NCBI RefSeq assembly: GCF_002261335.1
Contig: NZ_NEVL01000004.1
Span: 434,001 to 498,000 of the forward strand
Reading direction: 5' to 3'
Length of the DNA stretch: 64,000 bases
Source: Bordetella genomosp. 1
Lineage (GTDB): Bacteria; Pseudomonadota; Gammaproteobacteria; Burkholderiales; Burkholderiaceae_B
Below are positions 6,290 through 15,418 of this stretch, in pieces; the first letter of the stretch is position 1; each line of letters starts with the position of its first letter. Below the pieces are notes generated by a model that was not told the origin of the DNA, did no database searches, and saw nothing but the letters and a program-made list of their open reading frames with translations. The position numbers and the translations under genes were made by a program.

Positions 6290-8233
6290 CTAATGCCGCG
6301 CGGCGCGCGGGCCTTCGCGGGAGATGCGGTAGCGCCGCATCTTGAGATATAGCGTGCTTTTCGCGATGCCCAGGCTGCGGGCCGATTGTGTGAGGTTGCC
6401 GGCGTTGGCGGCGATGGCCTGGCGGATCGTCGCCGCCTCGTTTTCCGACAGCGTCGCCGGCGCGGATGGCGCGGTGCGCACCGCGGCCGCGGCGCGCACC
6501 GCGGCCGGCAGGCGGTCGATGCGTACCACGCCATCGTGCGACAGCGCGACCGCACTCTCCACGGCATTGCGCAGCTCGCGGATGTTGCCGGGCCACGGAT
6601 ACGCGGCCAGCACGTCGAGCACCTCCCCGCCGACCTCCCGGCGCAGCTTGCCCTGCTCCTGCTGGAAGCGGGTGGCGAATGCGCGGGCGAGCAGCGCGAT
6701 GTCGCCCTTGCGCTCGCGCAAGGCCGGGATCTGCAGCTGCACGACGGCGATGCGGTAATAGAGGTCCAGGCGGAAATGGCCGGCGTCGATCTCGGCGGCC
6801 AGGTCGCGGTGGGTGGCCGCGAGCAAACGAAAGCGCACCGGACGCGGCGCATTCTCGCCCAGCCGGCAGACCTCGCGCTGCTCCAGGACCCGCAGCAGGT
6901 AGGTCTGCATGTCGAGCGGCATCTCGCCGATTTCATCGAGAAACAGCGTGCCGCCGGCCGCCGCCTCGATCTTGCCCGGCATGCCGCCCTTGCGCGCGCC
7001 GGTGAAGGCACCGTCGGCGTAGCCGAACAACTCGCTCGCCAGCAGCTCGCGCGACAGTCCGCCGCAGTTGAGCACGACGAACGGCCCGGCCCTGTGCAGG
7101 CCGCGCGCGAACAGCTCCTTGCCCACGCCCGTTTCGCCCACGAGCAGCACCGCCGTGTCGGATTCGCGTAGCTGGCGCGCCTGCGCGACGAGCACGCGCA
7201 CGGCCGGATCCTCCGTGATGACCGCGGCGAGCGGATCCTTCTCGACGGTGGCGCCCGTCAGGGCGGGCGCCGCGGGCAACAGCAGCAGCGTCCCCTGGCG
7301 CACGCCGTCCAGGAACACGGGCTCGACCCATTCCGGCCGGGCCCAGGGCGGCAGCTCCGCCGCGCCCCTGCCCTCCCCGGGCGCGAACCCCGGCATCGCG
7401 TGAGTGCGCTCGAGCACGATGTCCGCGCCCGCGCGCGCCAGGGCCCGTTGCGCAGCGGCGTTGAAGCTGACCAGAAAGCCGCGCCCATCCAGCAGGATCG
7501 CGCCCAGCGCATCGCCGGCACGGCGCCACTGGCCGCGGACCGCCTCCACCAGCCGATGCCGGCGCTCGATATCGAGCGCCGCCAGCCGGCTTTCGATGTG
7601 GCGCGCCGACATCACCGCGAACGCGAGATTGTGGCGGCTGTAGGTGTCGGACAGCCCGGAGACGTCGAGCACGCCGACCGGGCCGCCGCCGGCCGGATCC
7701 CGTATCAGGGCGGCCGAACAGGTCCAGCGCTTGATGCCCTCGCAGAAGTGCTCGGCCGAGTGGACCTGCACGGGGCCGGCGGCGGCCAGCGCCGTGCCGA
7801 TCGCGTTGGTGCCGCAGTGGCTTTCACTCCAGTCCACGCCCGGCATCAGGTGGATCGCCCGGCCCGCGTCGAGCACGCGGGCCTCGCCCGCCGCGGCGAG
7901 GATGACGCTGGCGCTGTCCGACAGCGTGACCAGACAGCCGAAGCCGGCCAGCACGCCCTGCGCGTGGTCGAGCACCGGCGCGCCGGCCTGCAACAGATCG
8001 CCGTGCAGTGCGCGCAGGCGTTCGAACTCGGCGGGCGCCAGCGGCTGCGGCCCGCCGAACTGGCCCGGGTCGACGCGGGCGCGCACGCAGCGATGCCAAG
8101 ACCGTTCGATCAGACCGCGCAGCCCGCCGCCGCCCGGCACGGGCGCGCCGCTCAGCACCGCTTCCCAGGCCCGCCTGATCCGGGACTCGGCTGCGGGGTC
8201 CGCGAAAGCTTGGCTGCTTGCCGACATCGCCAT
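6290..8233 (-). CDS. acxR: Sigma-54-dependent activator AcxR (AcoR family)
   Basis: The product has 647 residues from the ATG at 8233, which has a GGGAGACC ribosome-binding site. An upstream extension to 8359 is open but lacks a site. An N-terminal GAF-type sensing region (about 60-230) precedes an AAA+ domain with Walker A (GETGVGKELF), the sigma-54-contacting loop in GYADGAFTGARKGG and Walker B (GGTLFLDEIGE). A C-terminal Fis-type helix-turn-helix follows (NLTQSARSLGIAKSTLYLKM). AcoR/AcxR proteins activate RNA polymerase-sigma-54 at acetoin or acetone operons. It is cotranscribed or co-oriented with acxABC, and a -24/-12 promoter and tandem palindrome precede acxA. The ligand (probably acetone or a derivative) is inferred from context. 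Confidence 0.88.
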   Translation of the reverse strand: MAMSASSQAFADPAAESRIRRAWEAVLSGAPVPGGGGLRGLIERSWHRCVRARVDPGQFGGPQPLAPAEFERLRALHGDLLQAGAPVLDHAQGVLAGFGCLVTLSDSASVILAAAGEARVLDAGRAIHLMPGVDWSESHCGTNAIGTALAAAGPVQVHSAEHFCEGIKRWTCSAALIRDPAGGGPVGVLDVSGLSDTYSRHNLAFAVMSARHIESRLAALDIERRHRLVEAVRGQWRRAGDALGAILLDGRGFLVSFNAAAQRALARAGADIVLERTHAMPGFAPGEGRGAAELPPWARPEWVEPVFLDGVRQGTLLLLPAAPALTGATVEKDPLAAVITEDPAVRVLVAQARQLRESDTAVLLVGETGVGKELFARGLHRAGPFVVLNCGGLSRELLASELFGYADGAFTGARKGGMPGKIEAAAGGTLFLDEIGEMPLDMQTYLLRVLEQREVCRLGENAPRPVRFRLLAATHRDLAAEIDAGHFRLDLYYRIAVVQLQIPALRERKGDIALLARAFATRFQQEQGKLRREVGGEVLDVLAAYPWPGNIRELRNAVESAVALSHDGVVRIDRLPAAVRAAAAVRTAPSAPATLSENEAATIRQAIAANAGNLTQSARSLGIAKSTLYLKMRRYRISREGPRAARH

Positions 8234-8439
8234 GAGGTCTCCCTGTCGTGTTGCACGGCCCGTCAGGGGCGCAGGCAGGCCGCGCCGCCGAGGCGAACGC
8301 GAGCCTGCCGCCGTCCGGGTCCCCCTCGACAGATACGCCTCGACGCGCCGGGCCACCATACGGATCGACCCGATCCGGCGGCAGATGCCGCCATCGGCTC
8401 GGGACTATCCGACCCATCCCATAGACGGCGAACGGGTTC

Positions 8440-8952
8440 TCAACTTGGCTCGGCACGTTCGGGCAGGGGAAGCTTGACCCACTCGCGATAGAAGGTGTCG
8501 ATGTCGGGCTCGAAATCGTGCAGCACCGGATACCACGGCGTCGGCGCCTCCACATCGAGCAGGGCCGCGCATTGCGGGCAGTAGTATTCGCGGTACACCT
8601 GCCACTGCGTATCGGGCGCCATCAGGCGCGGATACACCTCTTCCATCGCCTGGGCGCTGTCGCGCACGAAGATGTGGGCGTGAAGCTTCCAGTTTTTGCG
8701 ATAGTCGCAAAGCTCGTGGCCGCAGTCGCAGCGGGTGACCCACGCCTTGTCGCTGGCGCGCTGCACGATGTAGAGATGCGGGCCGAGCGGCAGCACGATC
8801 CGCTCGCTCCATCTGAGCTTGCGTTGCAGCGTGTTCAGGTACATCTCGAAGCGGGCGCCGTCCTTGGGCATCGACAGCATGCGCAGGGTCGTGTCCCAAT
8901 CGAGACGGCCATCGACCAGATGATCGATCTGTTCCTGGGTATAGCTTGCCAT
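8440..8952 (-). CDS. acxC: Acetone carboxylase gamma subunit
   Basis: The 170-residue length matches acetone carboxylase gamma subunits. Cys-rich motifs CDCGHELCDYRKNW and YYCPQCAALL suggest zinc or metal binding, followed by a conserved end (WYPVLHDFEPDIDTFYREW). Acetone carboxylase is an alpha2-beta2-gamma2 cytoplasmic enzyme that uses ATP to carboxylate acetone to acetoacetate. The gene lies 10 nt after acxB with a strong GAGGAGAA site and is the last structural gene of the operon. Presence of this small subunit separates the system from ordinary hydantoinases. Confidence 0.9.
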   Translation of the reverse strand: MASYTQEQIDHLVDGRLDWDTTLRMLSMPKDGARFEMYLNTLQRKLRWSERIVLPLGPHLYIVQRASDKAWVTRCDCGHELCDYRKNWKLHAHIFVRDSAQAMEEVYPRLMAPDTQWQVYREYYCPQCAALLDVEAPTPWYPVLHDFEPDIDTFYREWVKLPLPERAEPS

Positions 8953-8962
8953 GGCGTTCTCC

Positions 8963-11287
8963 TCATTCGTCGACCAGGACCACCGTCCTGACGTCGGGCA
9001 GGCGCGACAGGTCCATGCGGAAGCGCGAGCCGTAGGTCGGCACGTCGAGCTCGTCCTCGGTCAGCACCCAGTCATCGGGCAGGCGCCAGAAGTCGCGGAA
9101 CTGCCGCTCGAACTTCGCAGACAGACCGAAACTCGTGGCGTACATGTGCCGCACCTGCACCGACGCCTCCTTGGCCAGGACGCGCTGGCGCTCGGCCTCG
9201 AGCCACTCGCTCACCGGCACCGCGCGCTGCAGCCGTTGCTTGCGGATCGCCTTGCGCTGGGCGGCGCTGGCGCGCGCGTCGGCGCGCCAGCGGCCCTCGC
9301 CGTCCTGGCTCACCACAGCGCCATGGACCGCGAGGGCATAGCGCGGCAACAGCAGCTCGCGGTCGAGGTCGGCCACGATGGCGTCGAGATCGCGATCGAG
9401 CGGATCGCCGAAGCCCGGCCCGCCTCGCAGATAGTTCAGATAGAGGTCGTAGTTCTCGAAGCAGTCTTCGGTCGTCATGCACTGCTGGTCGCGCTTGACG
9501 CGGGCGCCCGGATCGAGGTGACGCTCGTACTCCGGCGCCTCGGGGTCGGCGTCTGCGCCGAGCGGCAGGGAGGCGCCGCGCGCGATCCGGTCTTTCAGGC
9601 CTGTGCGATGGGCCTCGAAGCGATAGCCGCAGGCAGAGGGATAGCCGCCCATCATTCCCCAATCGCTGTTCATGTAGCCGTTGCCCATGAAGAACATGGT
9701 CCAGTCCTGGGCCTTCCAGACCATGCGCAGCGTTTCGAAGCCGCAGCCGCCGCGGTACTTGCCATAGCCGCCCGAGTTGGCCTTGGCGTTGCGCCCCAGA
9801 TAGAGCAGCGGCTCGGCCATCTCCCAGATCTCGATGTCGCCCATGTCGCCTTCGGGGTTCCAGATGGCGGCCGCATGATTCAGCCCGTCCTTGATCGCGC
9901 CGGCGCCGGTGCCGCAGGAGCTGGCCTCGAAGCTGTTGACCGCGTGGATGTCGCCGTCCTGGTTGATGCCGCCGCCCTGCAGCCAGTTGGAGGTGTTGGC
10001 GTTGCCGGCGTTGACCTCCTCGAGATAGCCCCGGCTGAAATAGGCCTGGCTCAGGCCGCGCCACAGCGCGCTCCAGCCGGACACGAGAAAATGCCAGGCA
10101 TACGCGTGGCCGGTGCGGCGGTCGTCGGGGTTCATCCAGGTGCCCTTGGGCAGGCGGAACTCGGTGCCGTAGTACGCACCGTCATTGATGCGCTGGGTGG
10201 TCACCAGCGTCTGCGTCAGCATCACCCAGATGCCGCTCGTGAACGCCACCTGGTTGGCGTTGTAGCTGTGCCAGCCCCAGCGGCTGGCGCCCTCGAAATC
10301 GAGCCGCCACGAGCCGTCGCCCCGGATCCGGATCTCCACCGGCGAATGCATGATGGTGTCGAGCTTGGCAAAGGCATTCGAGGTCTGCACATCGGGATGC
10401 TTGTACGGCACGTCCACGAACGCGACCTTGCGATAGATGCCGGGCATGGTGAGGGCTTTCAGGCGCATCTGCAGCCCGCGCCGGCCCTCCTCGATCACCT
10501 CATAGGAGAAGCGTTCGTAGGCGTCCATGCCCTCTTCGGCGATCACCTCCTCCACCAGCGCGCGCACCATGTGGCAGCCGGCGATGCGGGTCTTCTCGTC
10601 GAGGATCCAGTACTTTGGCGTGCGCACGGAGCGCTGGCTCTCGTGCAGCCAGTCGCGCAACGGCACGTCGCGCACGCCCGTCTTGCGGCAGGTGATCATG
10701 TAGCCGTCGCCGAAGCGCTGGGTCTGACCGGTGGACATCGACCCGGGCGTCACCGCGCCGGTGTCGATCACGTGCGTCACGCCGCCCACCCAGCCCACCA
10801 GCTTGCCGTGAGCGAAGATGGGAACGATGGTGGCGATGTCGCAGGGATGCACGTTGCCGATCGCGCAATCGTTGTTGGTGAACATGTCGCCCGGATGGAT
10901 GCCGGGATTGCTCTCCCAGTCATTCTCGATCATGTACTTGATCGCGGCGCCCATGGTGCCCACGTGGATGATGATGCCGGTCGAGGTCAGCACGCAGTCG
11001 CCCGCGGCGTTGTAGAGCGTGAAGCAGAGCTCCCCTTCCTGCTCCACGATGGGACTGGCCGCGATGCGCTTGGCGGTTTCGCGCGCGTGCACCAGCCCGC
11101 CGCGCAGCTTCGAAAACATCTTCTCGTAGCGGATGGGCTCGCTCTCGCGCAGCGCCAGGGTGGAGAGCCCGTTGTAGTGGCCGGTGGCCTCGGTGCGTGC
11201 CAGCAGGGCGTCGCGGAACTGCTTCAACGATTCGCCGGTGCCCAGCAGGTCGGCAGCGCAGGCGGCCGGGTTCGTATGGTCGTTCAT
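8963..11287 (-). CDS. acxB: Acetone carboxylase alpha subunit (hydantoinase B/oxoprolinase family)
   Basis: The product has 774 residues, essentially the length of known AcxB proteins. It has the HyuB-family features GDMFTNNDCAIGNVHPCDIA and GWVGGVTHVIDTGAVTPGSM, and a Gly-rich QGGGINQDGDIHAVNSFEAS segment. In the family this subunit carries the metal site where the phosphorylated ketone enolate meets CO2. It starts in a 4-nt ATGA overlap with acxA, indicating translational coupling. Acetophenone carboxylase is a less likely alternative because of the adjacent gamma subunit and AcoR-type regulator. Confidence 0.9.
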   Translation of the reverse strand: MNDHTNPAACAADLLGTGESLKQFRDALLARTEATGHYNGLSTLALRESEPIRYEKMFSKLRGGLVHARETAKRIAASPIVEQEGELCFTLYNAAGDCVLTSTGIIIHVGTMGAAIKYMIENDWESNPGIHPGDMFTNNDCAIGNVHPCDIATIVPIFAHGKLVGWVGGVTHVIDTGAVTPGSMSTGQTQRFGDGYMITCRKTGVRDVPLRDWLHESQRSVRTPKYWILDEKTRIAGCHMVRALVEEVIAEEGMDAYERFSYEVIEEGRRGLQMRLKALTMPGIYRKVAFVDVPYKHPDVQTSNAFAKLDTIMHSPVEIRIRGDGSWRLDFEGASRWGWHSYNANQVAFTSGIWVMLTQTLVTTQRINDGAYYGTEFRLPKGTWMNPDDRRTGHAYAWHFLVSGWSALWRGLSQAYFSRGYLEEVNAGNANTSNWLQGGGINQDGDIHAVNSFEASSCGTGAGAIKDGLNHAAAIWNPEGDMGDIEIWEMAEPLLYLGRNAKANSGGYGKYRGGCGFETLRMVWKAQDWTMFFMGNGYMNSDWGMMGGYPSACGYRFEAHRTGLKDRIARGASLPLGADADPEAPEYERHLDPGARVKRDQQCMTTEDCFENYDLYLNYLRGGPGFGDPLDRDLDAIVADLDRELLLPRYALAVHGAVVSQDGEGRWRADARASAAQRKAIRKQRLQRAVPVSEWLEAERQRVLAKEASVQVRHMYATSFGLSAKFERQFRDFWRLPDDWVLTEDELDVPTYGSRFRMDLSRLPDVRTVVLVDE

Positions 11288-13449
11288 GATGCCTCCTTGC
11301 CCGCCGGGTCGATTTCATGGAGATGAAACAGGCGGTGTTTGTCGAGCCACGCGCCGAACCCCTGCGGCACCACGAACGTGGTGGCGTCGGATTCGATCAC
11401 CGCAGGCCCCGTGATCCGGTTGCCCGGCCTGAGCGACTCCATCTTCCAGGTCGTGGCGGCGTGCCACTGGCCGCGGCGGTAGAGTCTGCGCGAACCCAGC
11501 CGCGCCGACTCGGGCGGCACCGGCCCGTCTTCGGGATCTTCGGGCAGCACCGGCTTCTGCGTGAGCACCATGCCGCGCATGATCGCGCCCGTCACCGAGA
11601 AGCCCAGTTCGGGCGAACGCGCCGAGCTGGCGTACACCCGCCCATAGGTTTCCTCGAACGCGCCGACGATGCGGTCCCAATCCGCCGCTCCCTCCGCGCG
11701 GGCCAGCGGCGAGTCGATCTCCAGGTCGTTGAGCTGCCCCATGTACTGCATGCGGTAGCCCGGCCGCAGGATGACGTCTTCGGGCGGAAAGCCGTTGATG
11801 CGGAATTCGTCGATCACCTTTTCCGTGAGCTCGTTCCAGGCCCTCTGCAGGGTCGCGACGGCGGCCAGCTTGTCGGCCTCGGCCGCAACCTGCGGCAGCG
11901 CCAGGTCGACGCTCTTGTCGTAGCGATACTCGAAGTCGGCGCAGGCACAGCCAAAGGCGGAAAAGCCGGCCGCCCAGGCCGGCACGATGACGTCCTTGAA
12001 GCCCAGCCCCTCGGTATAGCCGTAGGCATGCACCGGGCCGGCGCCGCCGTAGCTGAAGCACACGAAGTCGGTCGGGTTGTAGCCCTTGGCGCTGACGTTG
12101 GCGCGCAGGTACTCGCGCAGATGCAGGTCCAGCAGTTCGATCACGCCGGCCGCGGCGTCTTCGACCGACAGGCCGAGCGGCGTGGCCAGTTGGCGCTGGA
12201 TGCTGTCGCGCGCCCGCGCCACGTCGAGCTTGATGGCGCCACCCAGGAAGTTGTCGGGATTGATGTAGCCCAGCACCACATGGCAATCCGACACGGACAC
12301 CGTGTCCAGCCCGCTCTCGGGCCAGCACGTGCCGACGCGATAGCCCGCGCTGTCGGGCCCCAGCTTGATGGCATCGCTGTAGGGATCGAGCCGGACGAAG
12401 CTGCCGGCGCCGGCGCCGACCGAGTCCATGGCGACCAGCGGCAGCGAAAGCACCAGCCGGGCCATGTCGGGATCGGCCGCGATCGTGAAGTTGCCTTTGG
12501 TGATCAAGGCCATGTCGAACGAGGTGCCGCCGATATCCGAGCATGCGACGTTGTCATGGCCGAGCACCTGGCCCAGCAGCCTCGAGCCGATCACGCCGCC
12601 GATCGGACCGGACACGATGGTGCGGGCCAGCTCCTTGGCCTTCCAGCTGATGGTGCCGCCATGCGTGGCCATGACCCGCAGGTCGAACTTCGCGCCATGC
12701 TGCTTGAAGCGGTCGCTGACCTTGAGCAGGGTCTGGCGCGACGGCTCGGCGGCGTAGGCCTCCAGGATCGTGGTGTTCATGCGGTGGCTTTCCTTGCGCT
12801 GCGGGTAATAGTCGACCGACGCAAACACGGGGATGTCCTGCCCCAGCCTGGCGAGCTCGTCGACCGCGAGGTCCCGCGCCAGCCGTTCGCTCGTGCCGTT
12901 CTTGTGCGACTGCAGCAGCACGATGACCAGCGCCTTGCTGCCCGCCTCCACCAGCTCGCGCACGCGCTGCCGCACTTCCTCTTCGCGCAGCGGAATCACG
13001 ATCTCGCCCTGCACGTCGGTGCGCTCGGTCACGCCGCGCGTGCGCGCCAGCGGCACGAGCGGCTCGTCGTAGCGATGGGCATTCAGGTGCAGCCTTTCCT
13101 CGAGGGCGTAGCCCAGATAGCTCTGGATCGCCCGGCCCATCGAATGCACGTGTTCGAAGCCTTTGTTGACGATCAGGCCCACGTCCAGGCCCTTGCGCTG
13201 CACCACCCGATTGAGCATCGCGGTGCCGGAATACACGCACGTGACGAGTTCGGGAAAGACGTCGTCGACATCGCGCTGCCAGTGCGCCAGCGCATCGCGC
13301 GACGACGCCAGGATGGCAAGGGATTCATCGGCCGGATTGCTTTGTGCCTTGCCAACCACGAAGCGGCCGTCCTGTCGGACGAAGAAAGTGTCGGTCATCG
13401 TGCCGCCGGCATCGATGCCCATCACTTGTGCGGGGGATTGCATCTGCAT
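11284..13449 (-). CDS. acxA: Acetone carboxylase beta subunit (hydantoinase A family)
   Basis: The product has 721 residues from the ATG at 13449, chosen for its GAGGAGAC site; the frame is open further upstream to 13563 without support. The N-terminal VMGIDAGGTMTDTFF motif is the ASKHA-type ATP-binding signature of HyuA proteins, with further family motifs (GTAMLNRVVQRKG, CSDIGGTSFDMALI, YGGAGPVHAYGYTEG). The subunit phosphorylates substrate at the expense of ATP. It is the first gene of acxABC. A sigma-54 promoter lies about 60 nt upstream, consistent with substrate-induced expression through AcxR. Confidence 0.9.
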   Translation of the reverse strand: MQMQSPAQVMGIDAGGTMTDTFFVRQDGRFVVGKAQSNPADESLAILASSRDALAHWQRDVDDVFPELVTCVYSGTAMLNRVVQRKGLDVGLIVNKGFEHVHSMGRAIQSYLGYALEERLHLNAHRYDEPLVPLARTRGVTERTDVQGEIVIPLREEEVRQRVRELVEAGSKALVIVLLQSHKNGTSERLARDLAVDELARLGQDIPVFASVDYYPQRKESHRMNTTILEAYAAEPSRQTLLKVSDRFKQHGAKFDLRVMATHGGTISWKAKELARTIVSGPIGGVIGSRLLGQVLGHDNVACSDIGGTSFDMALITKGNFTIAADPDMARLVLSLPLVAMDSVGAGAGSFVRLDPYSDAIKLGPDSAGYRVGTCWPESGLDTVSVSDCHVVLGYINPDNFLGGAIKLDVARARDSIQRQLATPLGLSVEDAAAGVIELLDLHLREYLRANVSAKGYNPTDFVCFSYGGAGPVHAYGYTEGLGFKDVIVPAWAAGFSAFGCACADFEYRYDKSVDLALPQVAAEADKLAAVATLQRAWNELTEKVIDEFRINGFPPEDVILRPGYRMQYMGQLNDLEIDSPLARAEGAADWDRIVGAFEETYGRVYASSARSPELGFSVTGAIMRGMVLTQKPVLPEDPEDGPVPPESARLGSRRLYRRGQWHAATTWKMESLRPGNRITGPAVIESDATTFVVPQGFGAWLDKHRLFHLHEIDPAGKEAS

Positions 13450-13506
13450 GAGTGTCTCCTCGTGATCGCGCGCCTCGGCCAGGGCGAGGCGCACGTTCAC
13501 GAGGAA

Positions 13507-13523
13507 CGCAATATCGATGCCAG
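13507..13523 (-). promoter_or_regulatory. Sigma-54 (-24/-12) promoter of acxABC
   Basis: On the minus strand the sequence CTGGCATCGATATTGCGTT contains TGGCAT-N5-TTGC, with the GG and GC dinucleotides exactly 10 nt apart as required for sigma-54 polymerase. It lies about 60 nt before the acxA ATG, and the operon encodes a sigma-54 activator, so the match is unlikely to be chance. Confidence 0.8.
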
Positions 13524-13643
13524 GTTTCGCGCGATGCCACGGCCGGGCCGTATCGCGCAGCATGGCGGGCGGCTGCGGGCGATTTCGGGCGGGACCGACG
13601 CCTCGGCGCCGCCGCGATCACGGGTTCATGACGGCGGGCCGGA

Positions 13644-13678
13644 CGTACGAAATTCGTACGGCGTCCGGATTTCGTACG
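13644..13678. promoter_or_regulatory. Probable AcxR upstream activating sequence (tandem palindrome)
   Basis: A perfect 17-bp palindrome, CGTACGAA-A-TTCGTACG, occupies 13644-13660. A second copy with one exact arm (TTCGTACG, 13671-13678) and one imperfect arm (CGTCCGGA, 13662-13669) is centred 18 bp away. The pair sits about 120 bp upstream of the -24 element, the usual place for an enhancer bound by a Fis-type activator. The rest of 13524-13771 shows nothing else. Confidence 0.65.
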
Positions 13679-13771
13679 GCGGGGTCGGCATGCGGGACAT
13701 GCCGGGAGGAACGAGGCGCCGGGGTGGGTTCCGGCGGGCGAACAGCCGCCCGCTCACCGAGCCCCTGCCGC

Positions 13772-15253
13772 TCAGGCGGCGCGTTGCGGCTTGCGGCGCG
13801 CGACGTCGGCCAGGCTTTCCAAAATCACCTCGAATTTGCGGGCGATCTGGTTCTCGGGCACGCAGGCATAGCCCAGGAGCAAGCCCTGGCGCGCGGGTTC
13901 GCCGGCCATGTAGTAGCGCGACAGCGCGCGCGTGAGTACGCCACGCTGGCGCGCCACGTCGACCACCGCCGTGTCGTCCATGTCGGCGGGCAGGTTCAGC
14001 ACCACGTGCAGGCCGGCGTCGCTCGAATCGCGGTGCAGCCAGCCCGCGCCCAGGCGCCGGTCGATCAGGTTGACCAGGATGGCGCGGCGGCGCGCGTAGA
14101 GCATGCGCATGCGGCGGATGTGCGCGGCGTAGTGCCCCTCGGCGATGAAGGTGGCGAGCGCCGCGTGGGTCATGAGGTGGCCTTCGCGGTAGAGCTCGGC
14201 GTGGGCCGCCTGGAAGGCAGGGGCCAGCGTCTTGGGCAGCACCAGATAGCCCACGCGCAGGCCCGGATAGAGCGTCTTGCTGAAGGTGCCCATGTAGATC
14301 ACCGGCGCGTCCGGCTCCAGGCCCTGCAGCGACGAAATCGGCCGGCCCGAGAAGCGGAACTCGCTGTCATAGTCGTCTTCGATGATCCAGCTGTTCCAGC
14401 CGCGCGCCAGCGCCAGCAGCTGCCGGCGGCGCGCCAGCGACATCACCGAGCCCAGCGGATACTGATGCGAGGGCGTGACGAAGATGAAACGCGGCGGCAC
14501 GGCCACGGGCTCGGCCGGCAGGCGCATGCCTTCTTCGTCGACCGGCAGCCCCTCGGGCTGGATGCCGTTGGCCGCGAGCACCGTGCGCGCGCCCCAGTAG
14601 CCGGGGTTCTCGATCCAGGCCACGTCGCCGCTGTTGCCCAGCACCCGCGTGGTCAGGTCGATGGCCTGGTGCGAGCCCTCGGTGATGATGATCTGCTCGG
14701 GATCGCAATCCACCGAGCGCGTCAGGCCCAGGTATTGGGCCAGCGCCTCGCGCAGCGCCGGCAGGCCGCCGCCATAGGCGTAGGTCAGCATGTCGGGCGA
14801 GGGCTTGCGCCACAGCGCGCTGAAGATGCGGCCGAACTTGCGATGGGGGAATTCGGTCACGTCGGGCACGCCCGGCATGAAGGCGCCCCACTGGAACGGC
14901 GAGGCCGACGCGCCGTGCACGATGCGCGCGCCGCGCTCCGACAGGGCGGCCCTGCCCTGCGGCGCCTCGGCATGTCGCTTGCTGCGACCGGCAGACAGAT
15001 AGGTGTCGGGCAGCGTGTCGGTGACGAAGGTGCCGTTGCCCTGGCGGCTGCGCGTGTAGCCCTCGGCCTGCAGCTGGCTGTAGACGTGCACCACGGTGTT
15101 GCGCGCGATGCCGAGCTCGGTGGCCAGGTCGCGTGAGGCGGGCAGGCGCGTGTCGCCAGCCAGCGTGCCATCGAGGATGGCTTCGCGCAGCGCGCGGTAG
15201 AGGCGCTGGTTCATCGGCCCGTCGGCATTGTCCCCGAGCCGCAGCTGCAACAT
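13772..15253 (-). CDS. MocR/GabR-type regulator (GntR helix-turn-helix plus aminotransferase domain)
   Basis: The protein has 493 residues from the ATG at 15253; a TTG at 15274 would add seven. A GntR winged-helix domain (about 10-75, motif LPASRDLATELGIARNTVVH) is joined to a class-I aminotransferase-like domain with the PLP-lysine motif GTFSKTLYPGLRVGYLVLP. Members bind PLP and an amine, and GabR activates gabTD in response to GABA-PLP. The gene is divergent from gabT with about 165 nt between them, and direct repeats lie in this gap, so control of gabTD is the obvious proposal. Other MocR proteins control pyridoxine or taurine genes; the location argues against that here. Confidence 0.88.
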   Translation of the reverse strand: MLQLRLGDNADGPMNQRLYRALREAILDGTLAGDTRLPASRDLATELGIARNTVVHVYSQLQAEGYTRSRQGNGTFVTDTLPDTYLSAGRSKRHAEAPQGRAALSERGARIVHGASASPFQWGAFMPGVPDVTEFPHRKFGRIFSALWRKPSPDMLTYAYGGGLPALREALAQYLGLTRSVDCDPEQIIITEGSHQAIDLTTRVLGNSGDVAWIENPGYWGARTVLAANGIQPEGLPVDEEGMRLPAEPVAVPPRFIFVTPSHQYPLGSVMSLARRRQLLALARGWNSWIIEDDYDSEFRFSGRPISSLQGLEPDAPVIYMGTFSKTLYPGLRVGYLVLPKTLAPAFQAAHAELYREGHLMTHAALATFIAEGHYAAHIRRMRMLYARRRAILVNLIDRRLGAGWLHRDSSDAGLHVVLNLPADMDDTAVVDVARQRGVLTRALSRYYMAGEPARQGLLLGYACVPENQIARKFEVILESLADVARRKPQRAA

Positions 15254-15275
15254 GTCCCCGACGATCGACCTCAAT

Positions 15276-15308
15276 TGGTTCTACCTGATTTGCAAAAGTG
15301 GTTCCTAC
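15276..15308. promoter_or_regulatory. Candidate MocR/GabR operator (direct repeat)
   Basis: TGGTTCTAC (15276-15284) recurs as TGGTTCCTAC (15299-15308), 23 bp apart, in the divergent gap between the MocR gene and gabT. MocR regulators typically bind two direct repeats spaced by about two helical turns, so this fits in kind and position. Not verified. Confidence 0.45.
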
Positions 15309-15418
15309 GGATGGGGCCATCTTAGCATTAAAGTATCGCCACGCCGCCCGTCCGCAGATGGGCGTAGCCGAATGCCTGCCGCCTGCGCGGCACCTGCTTA
15401 TCTGCCATCGAGGCTGTG

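Noticed and set aside
8440-13449. Hydantoinase or acetophenone carboxylase instead of acetone carboxylase
   Set aside because: The 170-residue gamma subunit, the subunit lengths of 721 and 774, and the adjacent AcoR-type sigma-54 activator fit acxABC better.
8951-15136. Several long plus-strand open frames across the acx operon and MocR gene
   Set aside because: They are antisense to well-recognised proteins, have no family motifs and no ribosome-binding sites.
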